A stretch of DNA of 64,000 nt from Amaurobius ferox (lineage: Eukaryota > Arthropoda > Arachnida > Araneae > Amaurobiidae), in assembly GCA_951213105.1 (NCBI GenBank), contig OX578137.1:54544236-54608235 (forward strand). Direction: 5' to 3'. Positions 49,746 through 62,670 of the stretch are shown one piece after another (positions within the stretch are counted from its first letter, which is position 1; every line of letters starts with the position of its first letter). The notes beneath the pieces are model-generated. The model did no database searches. It had not been told where the DNA came from and saw nothing but the letters and a program-made list of their open reading frames with translations. Position numbers and translations under genes: made by a program.

Positions 49746-50115
49746 AGAGTGAGCCAGACAAAAAATCGAGTCTGAGCGTATGGCATATGGTGGTAAATCG
49801 TTACTGTCGTCAAAGGACGATCGAGCTTAGCGGAGATATGGTACATTTCAACACAGAAGTGCAGCAGTTTATCCAGCTGAATACAACCTGAATCAGCAGC
49901 CAAGTCAACAAGCCGTCACGTACACTGTGCCTCACATTAAGCCGTATGAACTACAGAAGCAGAAAGTGTATAAAGCTGTTTTGATGCTATTTTGCCCCTA
50001 TCACTGCCTACATGAAATACTAATTAACGTCATCATCCATTGGATCATCCATTCATCTTTCCATTGGATTTCCAATCATAGTTTTACTGGCGGAATAGAT
50101 AATATAGCTACTTAA
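49746..50115 (+). pseudogene. Coding-like stretch with a frame break, unidentified
   Basis: After an acceptor-like site (aaaattttcag) one frame starts SEPDKKSSLS. A second frame then gives MAYGGKSLLSSKDDRA, a TAG, and RYGTFQHRSAAVYPAEYNL followed by NQQPSQQAVTYTVPHIKPY. The second frame stays open from the TAG to 50113. The Gln-, Tyr- and Pro-rich content is unlike chance AT-rich frames. It may be a cytoplasmic-tail exon carrying a mutation or sequencing error, or a decayed exon. No family recognised. Confidence 0.4.
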
Positions 50116-50269
50116 TTGAAAATCGCATTATGCTCATGGTACGATAGAATTCATTAATATATTACTCTATAATAAAAATCGTGACATCTGGGATATATCG
50201 TGATCTAATTATTCGATTGACATTGCTAAACCTTCATACCTTATTACGTACCTTATATACATAATGTAT

Positions 50270-51156
50270 AAGGAAAGTATTGTGACGGGGTCAAAAATTT
50301 GAATTCGAGTTTTCGACGGGAGAGCACGTTTCAAGCATCCCTGATTACGAATCAAACATTTTTAAAGTGATGTCTGTGTGTGTGTGTCTGTGAGTCTGTG
50401 GAGATGATAACTGACGAACGAATGGACCGATTTGAACGAAATTTAGTACAAAAATCACAATCCATAAACACTGGAAGCCTATTGTTTTTAAACGTAATCG
50501 AATGTACAGAACCCCCCCCCCCTAAATTTTCGAGTGAAATTTTGAAAAAATCGTCAAAAAATTAAAACCACTAATAAAGTTACGAAAATAGACATTTCTT
50601 ATGTAATTTTTCATTAGAAAACGATTAACATAAATTAACGCTAACTTGAACCGTTGTCGAGATATTGCACATTTTTCAAAAAAATTATCAAAAAGTCATA
50701 TAAAAAAAACATATATATTTCCTATTGAGAAACATGTTCACTTTTCATATGTAATATCATGCGATAAATTGGGTGACATCACTCTCGTGGATCTAGCTCG
50801 TTCCATTCATGAGAAAAGATATTTCGAGTAATACTTTTGTATTTGAACGCCAATAATCTTTTAACTGCTATTAGAATAACTTATTTCTCCGTCAGAACAG
50901 CTTGGCGAGATTTTGACGACGAATTTGGCGGAATGTCGCCAACTTGGCGACTTTTTGAAATGTTGTCAAATTAACGAAAATCTCGCCAAATGGATTGAAA
51001 TGACGCTAAATCAATGAAAATGACGACTCATTGTCGAAAATTCAATATCTTGGGAAGAAAATAAATATCTACTATAAGAAAAACCTATTTTTTTTTACTG
51101 TAAAAGTAGTAAATTCATTGCATTATATAAGGAAAATCATGTGCTGCCCACATCAG
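50270..51156 (-). repeat. Dispersed repeat family R1, inverted copy
   Basis: Begins AGGAAAGTATTGTGACGGGG and ends CATGTGCTGCCCACATCAGA. Read on the minus strand it has the same order of landmarks as the copies at 52331 and 62671: the GATGTGGGCAGCACATG start, phrases about CTCGAGAACG, a TG-rich stretch, AAACTCGAATTC and a CTTTCC end. A TTGGCGA-rich segment (50905-51010) is peculiar to this copy. Confidence 0.55.
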
Positions 51157-51540
51157 ATGTTTTGACAATAATATCTACTTGACTGATTATCAATCATTCG
51201 TACCATTATTTATCACTCTAAATGTTATGATAGAATGACAATACATCCATTTAAACATGGTGCTTTCCTTCTTCAATTGGTTCTTCGCATCGAAAAACAA
51301 CAGAAAAAAAATTGGGTTTTTGAGGTGGATCATTCAGCAAATTACAGATATTATATTAGCAAATATTCGGTTCCTCTTATGTTAATTTCCCGGAGCTATA
51401 TGTCACTGAAAAGATTATCCATTGAAATTGCTTTTATTTCAAAATCTTTAATTTACTGATCTACAAGATATTTCTTAACTGAATCTTTAAATTTTGAAAA
51501 AATTGAAATTCTGAGGCGTCTTAAACAGTAAACGGCAACA

Positions 51541-52000
51541 TGTCAATTTTTGTAACACTTTACAACATAGTTGAAAAGTGTTTATGACTTTGTTCATTCA
51601 TTCATTCTGTCTGTCTGTCCGTTAGTACGATAACTGCCGTAAAAATGACTTTAACAAAAAGAAATTTTAGTATGTTTTTAGACAGTCTGTGGGACCTATG
51701 GGAATATAAATAAATAATATCACCCAATTAGATTTTTATTCAACCTGGGTTGAAAAAATGAAATACACTGAACACTATGGGACCAAATTTTTCAAACATT
51801 TTTTATGCAAATTTTAAATTCACACATTGCTTCGAAATTTTTAGGAAATATTCACATTATCCCATGAAATATATAAAAAAAATTTCAGTAAAATATATTT
51901 GGTATTTTTTTAATTAAAAATTATTTAATATAGGGAGAAAAACAAATTTAATTAAATTCTGACTTTTGGGATATCCTCCAGAGAAAGGAAAAATAAAAAT
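51541..52000. repeat. Dispersed repeat family R2, copy 1
   Basis: Contains AAAAGTGTTTATGACTTTGT, GTCTGTCTGTCCGTTAGTAC and GATAACTGCCGTAAAAATGA. The second copy is at 53661-54010. This copy lies between two R1 copies. Confidence 0.65.
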
Positions 52001-52330
52001 ATCATATAATAAATATATTTCCAAGAGTTTAATTATTTTGTATGTGAGAGAGGCTTCACATTTTAAAGTAAATTTGGTAGATAACAATTTTTCAAATTTG
52101 TTTTTAATTTTATATAACTTTTCATGATATATTTATTTGATGGCATTTTTAATGCACTTTCCTACGTCCTAGAGAGTTAAAATTTGGTACACAACTTAAA
52201 TTTGTTGAGCATTTTATTCTACAAAAATTTGGAGGATCTTTAAATTTAGATCCTATATTTTTTTCGTAATGGCCTGCAAATATTCCCCGTTCACTTCTAT
52301 AAATCATTGTTGTAATATTGTTAAAAATTC

Positions 52331-53160
52331 TGATGTGGGCAGCACATGTCTTTCCCTGCAGACTCATATCCACGTTCTCTTCATTTTTTCAATAATAATT
52401 TGAGTTTATCTGCACAAAATAACAGCCATAAGTATTTTAAATGACATTGAATTAGCACGTTAAACTTGAACTTGGTTCTCATTTGATAGCTGGACTTATT
52501 GTCAAAGGTGACGTAGCGAAAACGCGAAAAAACTAGAATATCTCAAGAACGACTAGCCCTAGAGTAATGGGGTTAGTTTTATTATTTTTTTGTCAAAAAT
52601 CACGTATAAAATAGGAATTTAATTGATATAATTGAGCACACGTAGTCTTTTATTTTTATTTTTAACGATTTTTGAGGGCCATTTCGCAAAAATAGCCCGT
52701 TCCTTTTTCCCGAATCGTACTAGAATAACCTAAAAATGATTTATATACTAAATTTTGTTAAATTTGGAATATAAATCACGTGTAGTTTATTGAAATATTA
52801 TACACCAAATTTTGTTAAATTTGTTCCATTAGTTTTTAGCTAGAGTGGATAAAAGCAATTTCTGCCGGCCATTTCGTAAAGAAGGCAGATTCTTTTATTA
52901 CGAATCGTACTATTATCTAATGAACATCAGGTTTTCCCACAAAAACATACCTACCAAATTTTATGAAATTCGGTTCATTAGTTTTTCAGTTAGAGTGGAT
53001 GCAATATCCTCACCGACACACAGAAACACACATAGAAACACCCTTACACACACAGACTTCTTCCTAAAAATAGTTTTTTCGTGTTCTAGAAGTCCCAAAA
53101 CGTGTAGATCCTTCGAATATTCGAGTTCCGATCTTCGGCACGACTCCAATAATGTGAATA
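52331..53160 (+). repeat. Dispersed repeat family R1, direct copy
   Basis: Starts TGATGTGGGCAGCACATGTC and shows twice-repeated phrases 'CCATTTCG(C/T)AAA...CCCGTTC(C/T)TTT...CGAATCGTAC', then 'GAAACACACATAGAAACAC', GTTCTAGAAGTCCCAAAACG and GTGTAGATCC. No open frame longer than expected, apart from one of 132 codons that follows the low-complexity tract. It is non-autonomous, with termini only partly defined. Confidence 0.6.
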
Positions 53161-53660
53161 CATACACACACACACACATATATTATCTGTGTATCTGTGT
53201 ATTATCTGTGTATCTAAATTCAGTGCCTATGCAATTACAATAGTTGTGATTTTAAATGATCCCTAAACTTTTATTATTTCTTCAACGAACCCTAATTTAA
53301 CTTATGCAGAATGCAAATATCTCAAGCAATTGTAAGGTAAGTTACATACGAATTGCTGATTTTTTTTCACACAAAATTATTTAGCTCTGGAGTCTGGAAT
53401 ACATGTTATATGAATGAAATATTCATTGATTTTGCATAGAAAATCAGATGATTTATATTTCGATACAATTTTAAATATTTAAGTATAATAAATTACGGTA
53501 GTACTGTGATAATGTAAAAGTTATCGCCACTGAATGTATCACATTTTAGAAATTTTTAAATGAAATTGCTTTTCAGTTGGAAAGTGTTTCATAATCAATG
53601 TTTATGCATGATTGATCTTTATTTTTTTAACACATGCCAATCAAGGATTCTTAAACTATT

Positions 53661-54010
53661 TTTAACACTTTACAACAAATTTGAAAAGTGTTTATGACTT
53701 TGTTCATTCTGTCTGTCTGTCTGTCTGTCCGTTAGTACGATAACTGCCGTAAAAATGACTTAATCAAAATGAAATTTTACTATGTTGTTCAGACGGTCAG
53801 TAGGGCCTGTGGGAATATAAATGAATAATATCACCCAATTAGTTTTGGATTAAACCCGGGTTGAAAAAAAAATACATTGAGCATTATGGGACCTAATTTT
53901 TCAAACATTTTTTAAGCGGATTTAAAATTCACAAATTTGTTCGAAAATTTTAGGTAATATTCAAATTGTTCCATAAAATATATAAAAAAAATCAGCGAAA
54001 TATATTCAGT
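53661..54010. repeat. Dispersed repeat family R2, copy 2
   Basis: Same order of words as 51541-52000, including a longer (GTCT)n run (GTCTGTCTGTCTGTCTGTCC) and GATAACTGCCGTAAAAATGA. Both copies carry the same AATATCACCCAATTAG segment downstream. Confidence 0.65.
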
Positions 54011-56700
54011 AGTTTTTTAAATAAAAATTAAATTAATAATAACACCTCTTATACGGAGCGATCACGTGCCCATGATAAGAAAAGATCACGTGACCCTTTT
54101 CAAAATGATATATGACATCCATCTTGTCTCAAAAACGTGATTTTTAAAGTTCTTTTTAATTCATATTGAGTGTTGTATCCGTCCTAAAACCACTTTATTT
54201 CTGCTTAAATTCTGTGCATCTACATACTGAAACAACGCAATTACAATGTATCTGAGGTTAAATGCTCATCCAAATTTGATTATTTCTACAACGAAACTTA
54301 CTTTTCACCTATGTAAAATGTAAACAGCAAAATATGTAGAATGAGTTGTATTAGAATTGCTGTATTTCTTTAACACAAAATCATTTAGTTCATGGAGTCT
54401 GCATAGCTGATATGAATGAAATATTCATTGATTTTACAAAGAGAAGGACGATATTTTTCGATGAAGTTACGCATTGAGTTTAATTACTTGTAGCTCCATG
54501 GTCTTAATTTTTAAATAAAATGTATTATTATAGTATTGTGATGAATGACATGAATGGGAAATTATTTATGAATGAAATGCTGCTTTTATAGAGAGATATG
54601 TTATTTTTTCTATGACGTCATTTTAATGAATTTCAGTTGTTTTCGATGAAGTTTTCAAATATTATAAATTATCGTAATATTATGATAATTCTAAAATTAT
54701 TACCGAGGAATGTATCACATTTTAGAGATGCTTAAAGCAGGCAATTTATATTTCAATGTCAACATTTGAATAAAGTTCATTTTTTTCGATGAAGATTTAA
54801 GTTTTCAAATATATTAAATTAATGTAGTATTGTGATAAGTTTTAAAATATTACGGAGGAATGTATTGCATTTTAGACATGTTTGAATGAAATTGCATCGA
54901 ATTTGGAAAGTGTTTCATAATCAATGCTTTCAGCATGATTGATCTTTCTTGTTAATTATTATCTCGTTCTTTGAAACCTATTTATTAATTTGCCTTTTGA
55001 AGCCTCTAAATATTAAATCTATGTATCATTATAATAATGTCTTATGCAAAACTGATTTCTATACATGAGTATTTCAGTGCTTTATAGCTGAAAGTATTTT
55101 CAGGTAAATGAACAATCGAAAAATACATTGCCATTCATTAAAAAGCGTCTATTACTATAACACCAAATTATGTTTTAGCATTAGGAAGCGAAACCTAATT
55201 ATGTCACATAATATCGAGAAAATATTAAAGTTACGTCAAAAATAAAACAATAATAAACATTTTAACTCAACTACTGAAAGCCTAGTCGTTGGTATGGTTT
55301 TGCTTCAGACATATATTATTCTTTTAATATACATTTCTCATTTTAATATTCCCACATTAGTTGCGCAACTGTTGTTATAGTTCTCATTTATAATATCAAA
55401 ACATTTTTAGAACTTCATAAATTCCACACTAAATTTATAAAATCTCTATAGCACATTTATTTTCATGTGTAAATAAATTCTTTCGGCGAATTAAGTTGAA
55501 ACATTCAAACTTTTCAACTTGTTTGATGTTTTATTGACGCCAATGACATTGCAGTATGGCTTTATTTGTTTAAGAGCACATTTGACGACTTAATAATAAG
55601 TAAATATAATAATTCAATTATTAATAGTTTAATAAAATAGCTCACCTTTGTGGTGAATAAAAAAATAAATGACGTTTATTATTAAAATATTTAAAAACAT
55701 AAGTAAATTTTTATTTTGAATTTTATGATTGAAAACTCAAACAATTTTAGTTTTTATTTAATTAAATATTTTAAAACATCGACAAACATAGCAGACGCTG
55801 TCTATTTTTCTCGTGGTGTAATATTATTTAGTCAGTTTAAGAACTTCGTAATAGTCTGCTTTATATCACTAAAAAAAGATCTATATATTTCTATATTATA
55901 TTTGTATACTATATTTATGTACTATATTATAGTTATAGAATATGTATACCTAGATATTTTAGTTATATACAATTACTCAGCGTAAAATATATTTTGTCAA
56001 AGATTTGGTACATGACTATTGACTACTCAAAATGCAAATCATGCCAATGAGGGTAATTTCGGGATAGATCTCGTATCCGGTATAGATCAGAAAACAGTAA
56101 TGAGAATGCAGTAAACACTAGTGGTGTGCCATTTTGTGTTTCAACTGTGTTTGATAAAAGTATTGTGTTCCTGTGCCTTTTTCACTTGAAATTAACTATT
56201 ATTTGTAGAATTTATCATGAAATATTTTTTTGTGCTACCGCATATTATAAATTAGCTGAAACTCTAGAAATGTCAGTGGATTTCTTGTTTGCGCGAATCA
56301 TAATGTTTGTATAGAGTGTTTTTATTGTGATTTCGTCATGTTTGAATTCAAGGCCAGGAAGACGTGAGATGCAGCATCTCTCCCCTGGAAATGGGTACAC
56401 TAAAGATTTATTTGAAAAATAAGTAAAATTTTCATAATTATGTTATTAAGTCGATTTTCATCCTACTCAGTTGTTCATTAATGTCATTATTTTATCTTCG
56501 TTGATTGTATTCTTAAACTGAGTTTAAAGTAAAGAAGCAAACATATTTTTAATTTAGTCAATTTTTTTATATTTTACAAAATTGCAAATTCATCGTTCCT
56601 ATCTTTTTTATATTTAAATATGCACATTTTTTGAAGAAAAATACTTGATACGTCCATTAAAATAGATTTATGCTAAATGCAGAGAATTTACCTTATGGTG
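54011..56700. other. AT-rich spacer
   Basis: No gene seen. Repeated phrases such as TTTCGATGAAGTT and GAATGTATCACATTTTAGA occur at 53535, 54450-54730 and 54850, so the stretch contains low-level internal repetition of unknown origin. Confidence 0.45.
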
Positions 56701-56717
56701 CGGCGTAACATTATACT

Positions 56718-56798
56718 CATCCGGGAGACCGGCCACACAGAAAGCTACCATTAGCCTATGGGTTGGTCGTGTGGTCTGGGTTTTCTACTCATCCGGGA
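56718..56798. repeat. Short repeat with 15-bp flanking direct repeats
   Basis: Two copies of TACTCATCCGGGAGA flank about 53 bp beginning CCGGCCACACAGAAAGC and containing GGGTTGGTCGTGTGGTCTGG. A similar string (CGGCCACACATTAAACTGC to GGGTTGGTCGCGTGGTCTGG) lies inside the mariner element at 30558-30606, shared over about 50 bp. Confidence 0.55.
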
Positions 56799-59500
56799 GA
56801 GTTGAGATTACAAAATAAATTATAATTGCTTATTATGAATTTTAACATTTATTTTATCATAATACATATGTTTTATAAATGTACATAAATTATTATGGCT
56901 ACATAAATTTCTTGTTTGTGCAGCATGGGTCTCAAAATATTGATTTAAAAAAAGGGCGCCTTCTATAGCTTAGATTTACCCTATGTAAAGAAATAATATA
57001 TTACCCACGCCAGATTGTTTTACTTTGAAATAAAGACGATATTTGAATGTAGTTGACAATACCTAACGAATTATAATTATGAATTTTACAAAAATAAATA
57101 AATATTTATTTCTAAATTGAGAAAATTTTCGCTATAATTTGAACAAAATTAATCTTATGGCCAAAATTATCCACATAAAATTAACACATCAACATTCATA
57201 AAATCGCAAAGTACGCTATATTTGCAGTGAACGCAAGAGAATTTCGTTCAGTTGAACGTTTTAAAAAGAAAGTATCGGAAAAAGTTCCCTCAAAGTCATT
57301 GTTTTCTTATCAACTTACGAATAAAAATTTCAGAATTCACTGACTATTAGCAAAAAATGAATATCTTTTGTCCAAAAGTATATCAATATTCTTTACACGT
57401 ATTCATTCATGCTAGCGATAATTGATTAATCGAACAAAATTTTCTTTTCGATTCCTATTTTTTCCTTATCACCCGCCAAACTCATTAGTTTTGAGAAATT
57501 ATTTCAGAGGTTTTGTTTGATTTTCTATTTTAATGTGCTAGGAATCGTATTTCAGGTCATTACGCATTTCATATCTAAGAAGAGCAGAATGCATTATTTA
57601 TAGTAAGTGTTGCTAAAGAAGGAGATTTATTACTTTCTTTATGAATGAGACAAAAGTAAAATTAAATGCGTTATCAGCACTAAGATTATGCAATATGAAG
57701 TTGGAAGATACTTACCGAAGCGCACTCAAGATGAAAAACGTCTTCATTTTCAGGATTATCTGTTCTTATGACAGTAAAATAAATTCCTTAAACCAGCTAA
57801 AATAGAACCCTGTTTATTTGAATTTCTAAATTATCAGGACTAAACATTTTACCCTTTTCAAGAGTAATTTGTGAAAATTAAAGAAAATATTGATGCAGAT
57901 TTTGATATAAGGATTCAAAAGTTTAAATAATTATATTATTCTGCAAAAATGCTTATAGTTAATACGCCGTGGTAAGCATTTGCTTTCAGAATTTTTGACG
58001 TAGACTATATCTTGGTTGTTGCAAGAAATCCTTTTCCACTACATTGCTAAAACAAGGGTTTTTTCTCGATATCTTTTTGGCTTTCCTGCTATTTTCAACG
58101 ATGTTATGGTCATGATTAAAAATCAGGCTAGGACTTCGTTGGGGGTTATGCTGTGAAAAAGAAAATATATAGCGAATAAAGTTCGAAGCTGAAATAACAT
58201 AAACTTCTGAAACAGTTTTCTGACGTTTAAGAGTTTTCGAAGACGACGAGTTTTTAGAAATACACTATCATGACATGTTGAGATACACTTATAAATTTTA
58301 AGATCATTAGCAAAAGGTTAACAAGAATAATATACGTCATCCAGATCATATATAATTAAAATGAAAATCCAAGGTCCAAAATCAGATACCTGTCGTACAC
58401 CAGAAGTACTGTAACATCCTTTTAAATAAACATATTTATTATTTACAAATAATAATCCAATTAAATAAAAATATAACCAACGTATTAATTTCTAACTAAA
58501 ACTAGTTTAAAACTAGTTAATTAGTTTAAATATCAACATATCAAATTCAACTCTGTTAAAGCCTTTACAAAATATGTATAAACAACATCTAGCTTTATTA
58601 ATCTCAAGAGCTTGAACAATATTAGAATTCAAACACACAAGATAACTAGAAGTAGAATACGTTTCAATAAAACCATGTCGATTTATATAGAAATATAATG
58701 CACAGTTTGTTGAGATATTTTCTGATATATTACAGATTCAAATATTTTTGCAAAATAATATATGAAATGATAGCAATGCTTTCATTACAAGGTTATCCCC
58801 CTTATTGAATACAGGAAATAGTATTTTTGATCACTTTTAAATTTCAGAGAAGGCTGTAGTATTTATAGACAGGTTAACAAGAATCAGTAAAGGATAAACA
58901 TAGTTCTCATTATTAATCTTAATAGAAGAAAGAATAATATCTAACCTCACAGAACGCAAACCCTTCATTCTTTATATTACCATTTAAACATTATGATAGT
59001 ATATAACACCAATTCTGACCAAGTATGTTGAATTTGTAAAAATAATTGCATTTCTTATTCAGATTACATTGATGTAAAAAACTAACATAATTACATGAAA
59101 AATAAACTTCAAATTTGCCAGCAATTTCATAACTAATATTTAGTTCAATATTATATCAAAGTACATTAAACTATCAGAATCACCCACATAATTTCTCCTG
59201 GGGCAGTAAGACCTTGAATGCATCATCAATATCAAACTTGATTCATTTCTCTGAAACATTTATAACAACTCAAGTCTTCAGTCCCATTGAACCTCTTATA
59301 CTTTTCAAAGTAATTACTTAATTACTCTTAAATTTAATATTATCCATGATTTGCTCTGTAAATAAAAAAAATTGCATCATTAATAAAGTGAGAAAATTAA
59401 AACTTGGCAATCAGATTAACAGGTTTCTTGTCGATATAAATAATTTAATTTCTCCAAATCGGCAACACGCAAAACATAAAGAAAATATATATATATATAT
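56799..59500. other. AT-rich spacer
   Basis: No coding region, transposon end or tandem array recognised. Low-level AT microsatellite sequence at the right edge. Confidence 0.5.
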
Positions 59501-59506
59501 TCAGAT

Positions 59507-59580
59507 AGTGTGACAACAATATTTTATCCTGCTGGGCCATATATATATGGCCCAGCAGGATAAAATATTGTTGCCACACT
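59507..59580. repeat. Near-perfect 74-bp palindrome
   Basis: Two arms of 37 bp (59507-59543 and 59544-59580) are inverted copies with a single mismatch. The outer ends read AGTGTGACAACAATATT on the left and AATATTGTTGCCACACT on the right, and the centre is an ATATATAT run. There is no spacer, so the sequence could form a long hairpin or cruciform. Confidence 0.93.
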
Positions 59581-59719
59581 GTTCGGACATTAGAATAAAG
59601 ATCATTTATTGTTCTGGAAAGTACAGAAGATTTTGAAACATCTGAAAGGAAAAATGTGTTCATTTGATGCTGTGTACGGAGAAATGGAAAAATGCATATG
59701 AACGACAACAGGCACCTGC

Positions 59720-60780
59720 GAGGAAGGTGTCAGTACGGAATATGTCCACCGTGGAGTGCGTTGCAATATTCCACACGTCGTGTCATGCTTTACACAATAT
59801 TATCCAGCAGCTGTTGAGGCAAGTTATCCCATTCGTCTGCCAGTGCACGGATGAGGGTGTTCTTGTTTGTTGGAGGATATTTTCGATCAGAATCCCGGAC
59901 ATTTTGAATGAGGTTTAGATATGAAGAACGTGCTGGCCATACGAGGCATTGAATACCATCGCTGACTAGACAATTCGGAACCGCGAGTGTTCGATGGCAT
60001 GGTGCGTTGTTGTCCATGAAAACAAATTTATCACCTACAGCACCACAGGAGAGGCGAACATGAGGCAGTAGCTTCATCAATGCATCGTTGGCTGGTCATA
60101 GTCCCAGTTATAACCACAGGTAGGGACGTGAGGCCATTGATCATGATGCCGGTCCATACCATGATACTGCATGTCGGATATCGGTCCCTTTCCTGGATAT
60201 TTTTTGGACGATAAGCAGTACTACTCTCACGTCAGATCAGTTGGCGTCTATAATCCCATGACAGACTGAACCTACTCTCATCTGCGAAAAGTACGCAAGC
60301 CCAGTCCTGTTCGGTCCAATTGCGATGCTCCTGACACCATTGCAAAAGGGGCTGCATTGTTCAGTCTGGACAATGGGACACACACAACAGGTGTGCAGAC
60401 GTAAAGTCATCCTTATCCCAAACGTCTGGCTACAGATTTTAGGGAGATCCACTGTCCTGTGGTAGCAAGGAACTGATATGTCACCTGCTGAGCTGTGGTT
60501 TCCCGGTCCCGTTTTGCCCATAGAACAATGTACCTGTGTCCTGCAGGCGTCGTACTTCTAACACGACCTCCCCTGTGATACCTGCTACACATTCCAGCTG
60601 TTTTAAATGCTTGCCACAGCCGTGAAACAACGCTGTGGGCAATGTCGAACTGCCTAGCAACATTTATTTTTGGCCCTTCTTCGATCTTTCCAATAATACG
60701 TCCACGCGTAAAATCAACTAAGTGATATCGAGAAGACATACCGAAAATTTCAAGTTCGTCAATTAAATTTATCCCGTAAA
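59720..60780 (-). pseudogene. Tc1-like transposase pseudogene, near full length
   Basis: The minus strand starts at 60739 with MSSRYHLVDFTRGRIIGKIE, then VARQFDIAHSVVSRLWQAFK (paired HTH), continuing to SVARRLG before a frame break. A shifted frame has ACVLFADESRFSLSWDYRR (first Asp present). In another frame, at 60080-59790, VFMDNNAPCHRTLAV carries Asn where the second catalytic Asp is expected, and LNLIQNVRD has Gln in place of the last acidic residue. At least three frame breaks are present, so it is dead. I could not assign convincing terminal repeats. Confidence 0.82.
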
Positions 60781-60998
60781 ACTTTCACTTGGAACAACAA
60801 CTGTCAACACGAGTCAAAACCTTTAAATCTCTTATCAGCGCTGTCATGTGACAAACAGGAGTGGAAATGAAAAAATTTGCATACGCACACCTCTTCTTAC
60901 TGTATCCCGCACTTATTGTAATTTTCCGCATTTTGGTTTATTCATTTTGTGATTGCTATGGGTGATAGAGTCTTCCTTCCTTAGCAATTGTTCAGCAG

Positions 60999-61001
<3 letters not shown>

Positions 61002-61075
<74 letters not shown>
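61002..61075. repeat. (TA)n microsatellite
   Basis: About 35 TA dinucleotides with occasional ACA/CATA interruptions at the edges. Confidence 0.95.
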
Positions 61076-61076
<1 letters not shown>

Positions 61077-61079
61077 TAT

Positions 61080-62665
61080 ACATATATTTGTATATATTTG
61101 TTTGTGTATATCATAGGATGCCCGTTTGATGGTCTGGTATCGGTTTCTATTTGTAAACATTTTTGATTTTCCCATGGAGAAATTTATAATTCGAAATGTT
61201 GCTTAGTCTTTTCAGATATTTTTACACTTATTTAGCAAGAATTACTATGTTGTTTTTCTTGCATATACGGCAATTTATTGAAAAAGATTTATTAAAATAT
61301 GGACACTAAGAAAATAAAGTGTAAATATTTAGAATTTAGCAATTCATCATAATATAGGATAAACTCTTCTAAAACAATTTAAAATTGTATACTTTAATTA
61401 TATGAAATGTCATTAAACTTACTAAATATTTGAATATAAAATAAATAATATACTCATAGAAATTTTTTCCAAAAAGTTACCATTTACTAGAAGATATTTA
61501 TATGAATATGTCATTTATTCGCCATCGAAATATTTTATTGAAAATTCTCATTTAAATTTACTCTCAACTATATTATTAAACACATTACTTCATAAAAAAA
61601 TAAAATCAGCCTCAAAATGATTAGCAGTTCTTTCCATTTTATGCAATTCCATCGTTTACCATTGTTTTCTTATCAGTTCCTGCAAGGAAACCGATCCTTT
61701 CCATTCAAAGTTCCTGAAAAGAACACGTCGTCTATAAGAATGGGATCAATATTAAAAAAAATAATTCAGTTCCTTTATTTAAACGATTATAGATATATCG
61801 AACGCTGGATTTTCCAAGAAGGCCGTTTCTTTTCTTATCTTCCAAGAAAGCAGTTATTTTTTATGAATGCATGTGCATATGAATCAATTACACAATTCAA
61901 ATATTATTACTGTATATATACACATTGATGCATCCAGATTCAGCTGAAATTAGCAGCGTTGATAAGAGTTATTGTGAATCAAAATGTTATTTTGTTCTGC
62001 ATCTAATAATGCGAATTAACCAAAGACATAGCCGTAATTTCATCTTTAAATACATCGATTCATGAGTATTCGAAACTATCAGAATTAGGAATTAATGGTT
62101 TAAGTAATCAAATATTCATTTTCAAACAGCCCCTTCTAAATAGTACTCAATATCGTGTACTAAATGCCTATTTATTTATCTTTTGCAGTTTGAAGAATAG
62201 AATTCAATACTAAGTGTCTCGTTTTCTTCATCAATAAAAATATTCTGTATGTCCTATTGTATGAACTTTTTTTCACGAAAAATAATATTTTGTCTCATTT
62301 ACGAAATTAGCATATTCAATTTAATAATAATGTTTGTACTTCTATCATACAAATATAAGATTGAACTCGTATCGTATGTATGAATACCGTATGTGGTCTA
62401 ATTTTTTTATAATAATCTTATTACCAGTTGTAAATTTGTCATACATTGCTTTTATTAAATTATGTACTTTTAAATTTTGACGTTGAGCATCACGTTATTT
62501 TGACGTTGTCAAAGGAATAATATTGTTACCTCTGGTACCGTGGATGTACTCGCAGGTTAAAAGTATGAGCCCAAATTTCTGGATAACTAACACGTTTATT
62601 CACAACACCAGCGTAAGCAAGAACACTATACAATAAAACAGCTGATAAATGCTCCGCTAATTTAA
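61080..62665. other. AT-rich spacer
   Basis: No gene or element recognised. The open frame 61617-61928 has 103 codons but no domain, splice context or unusual composition, so I leave it unassigned. Confidence 0.5.
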
Positions 62666-62670
62666 AAAAT

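Noticed and set aside
52845..53243. 132-codon + strand open frame
   Set aside because: It lies in dispersed repeat R1 and ends in CA-rich low-complexity sequence. Other R1 copies do not keep the frame.
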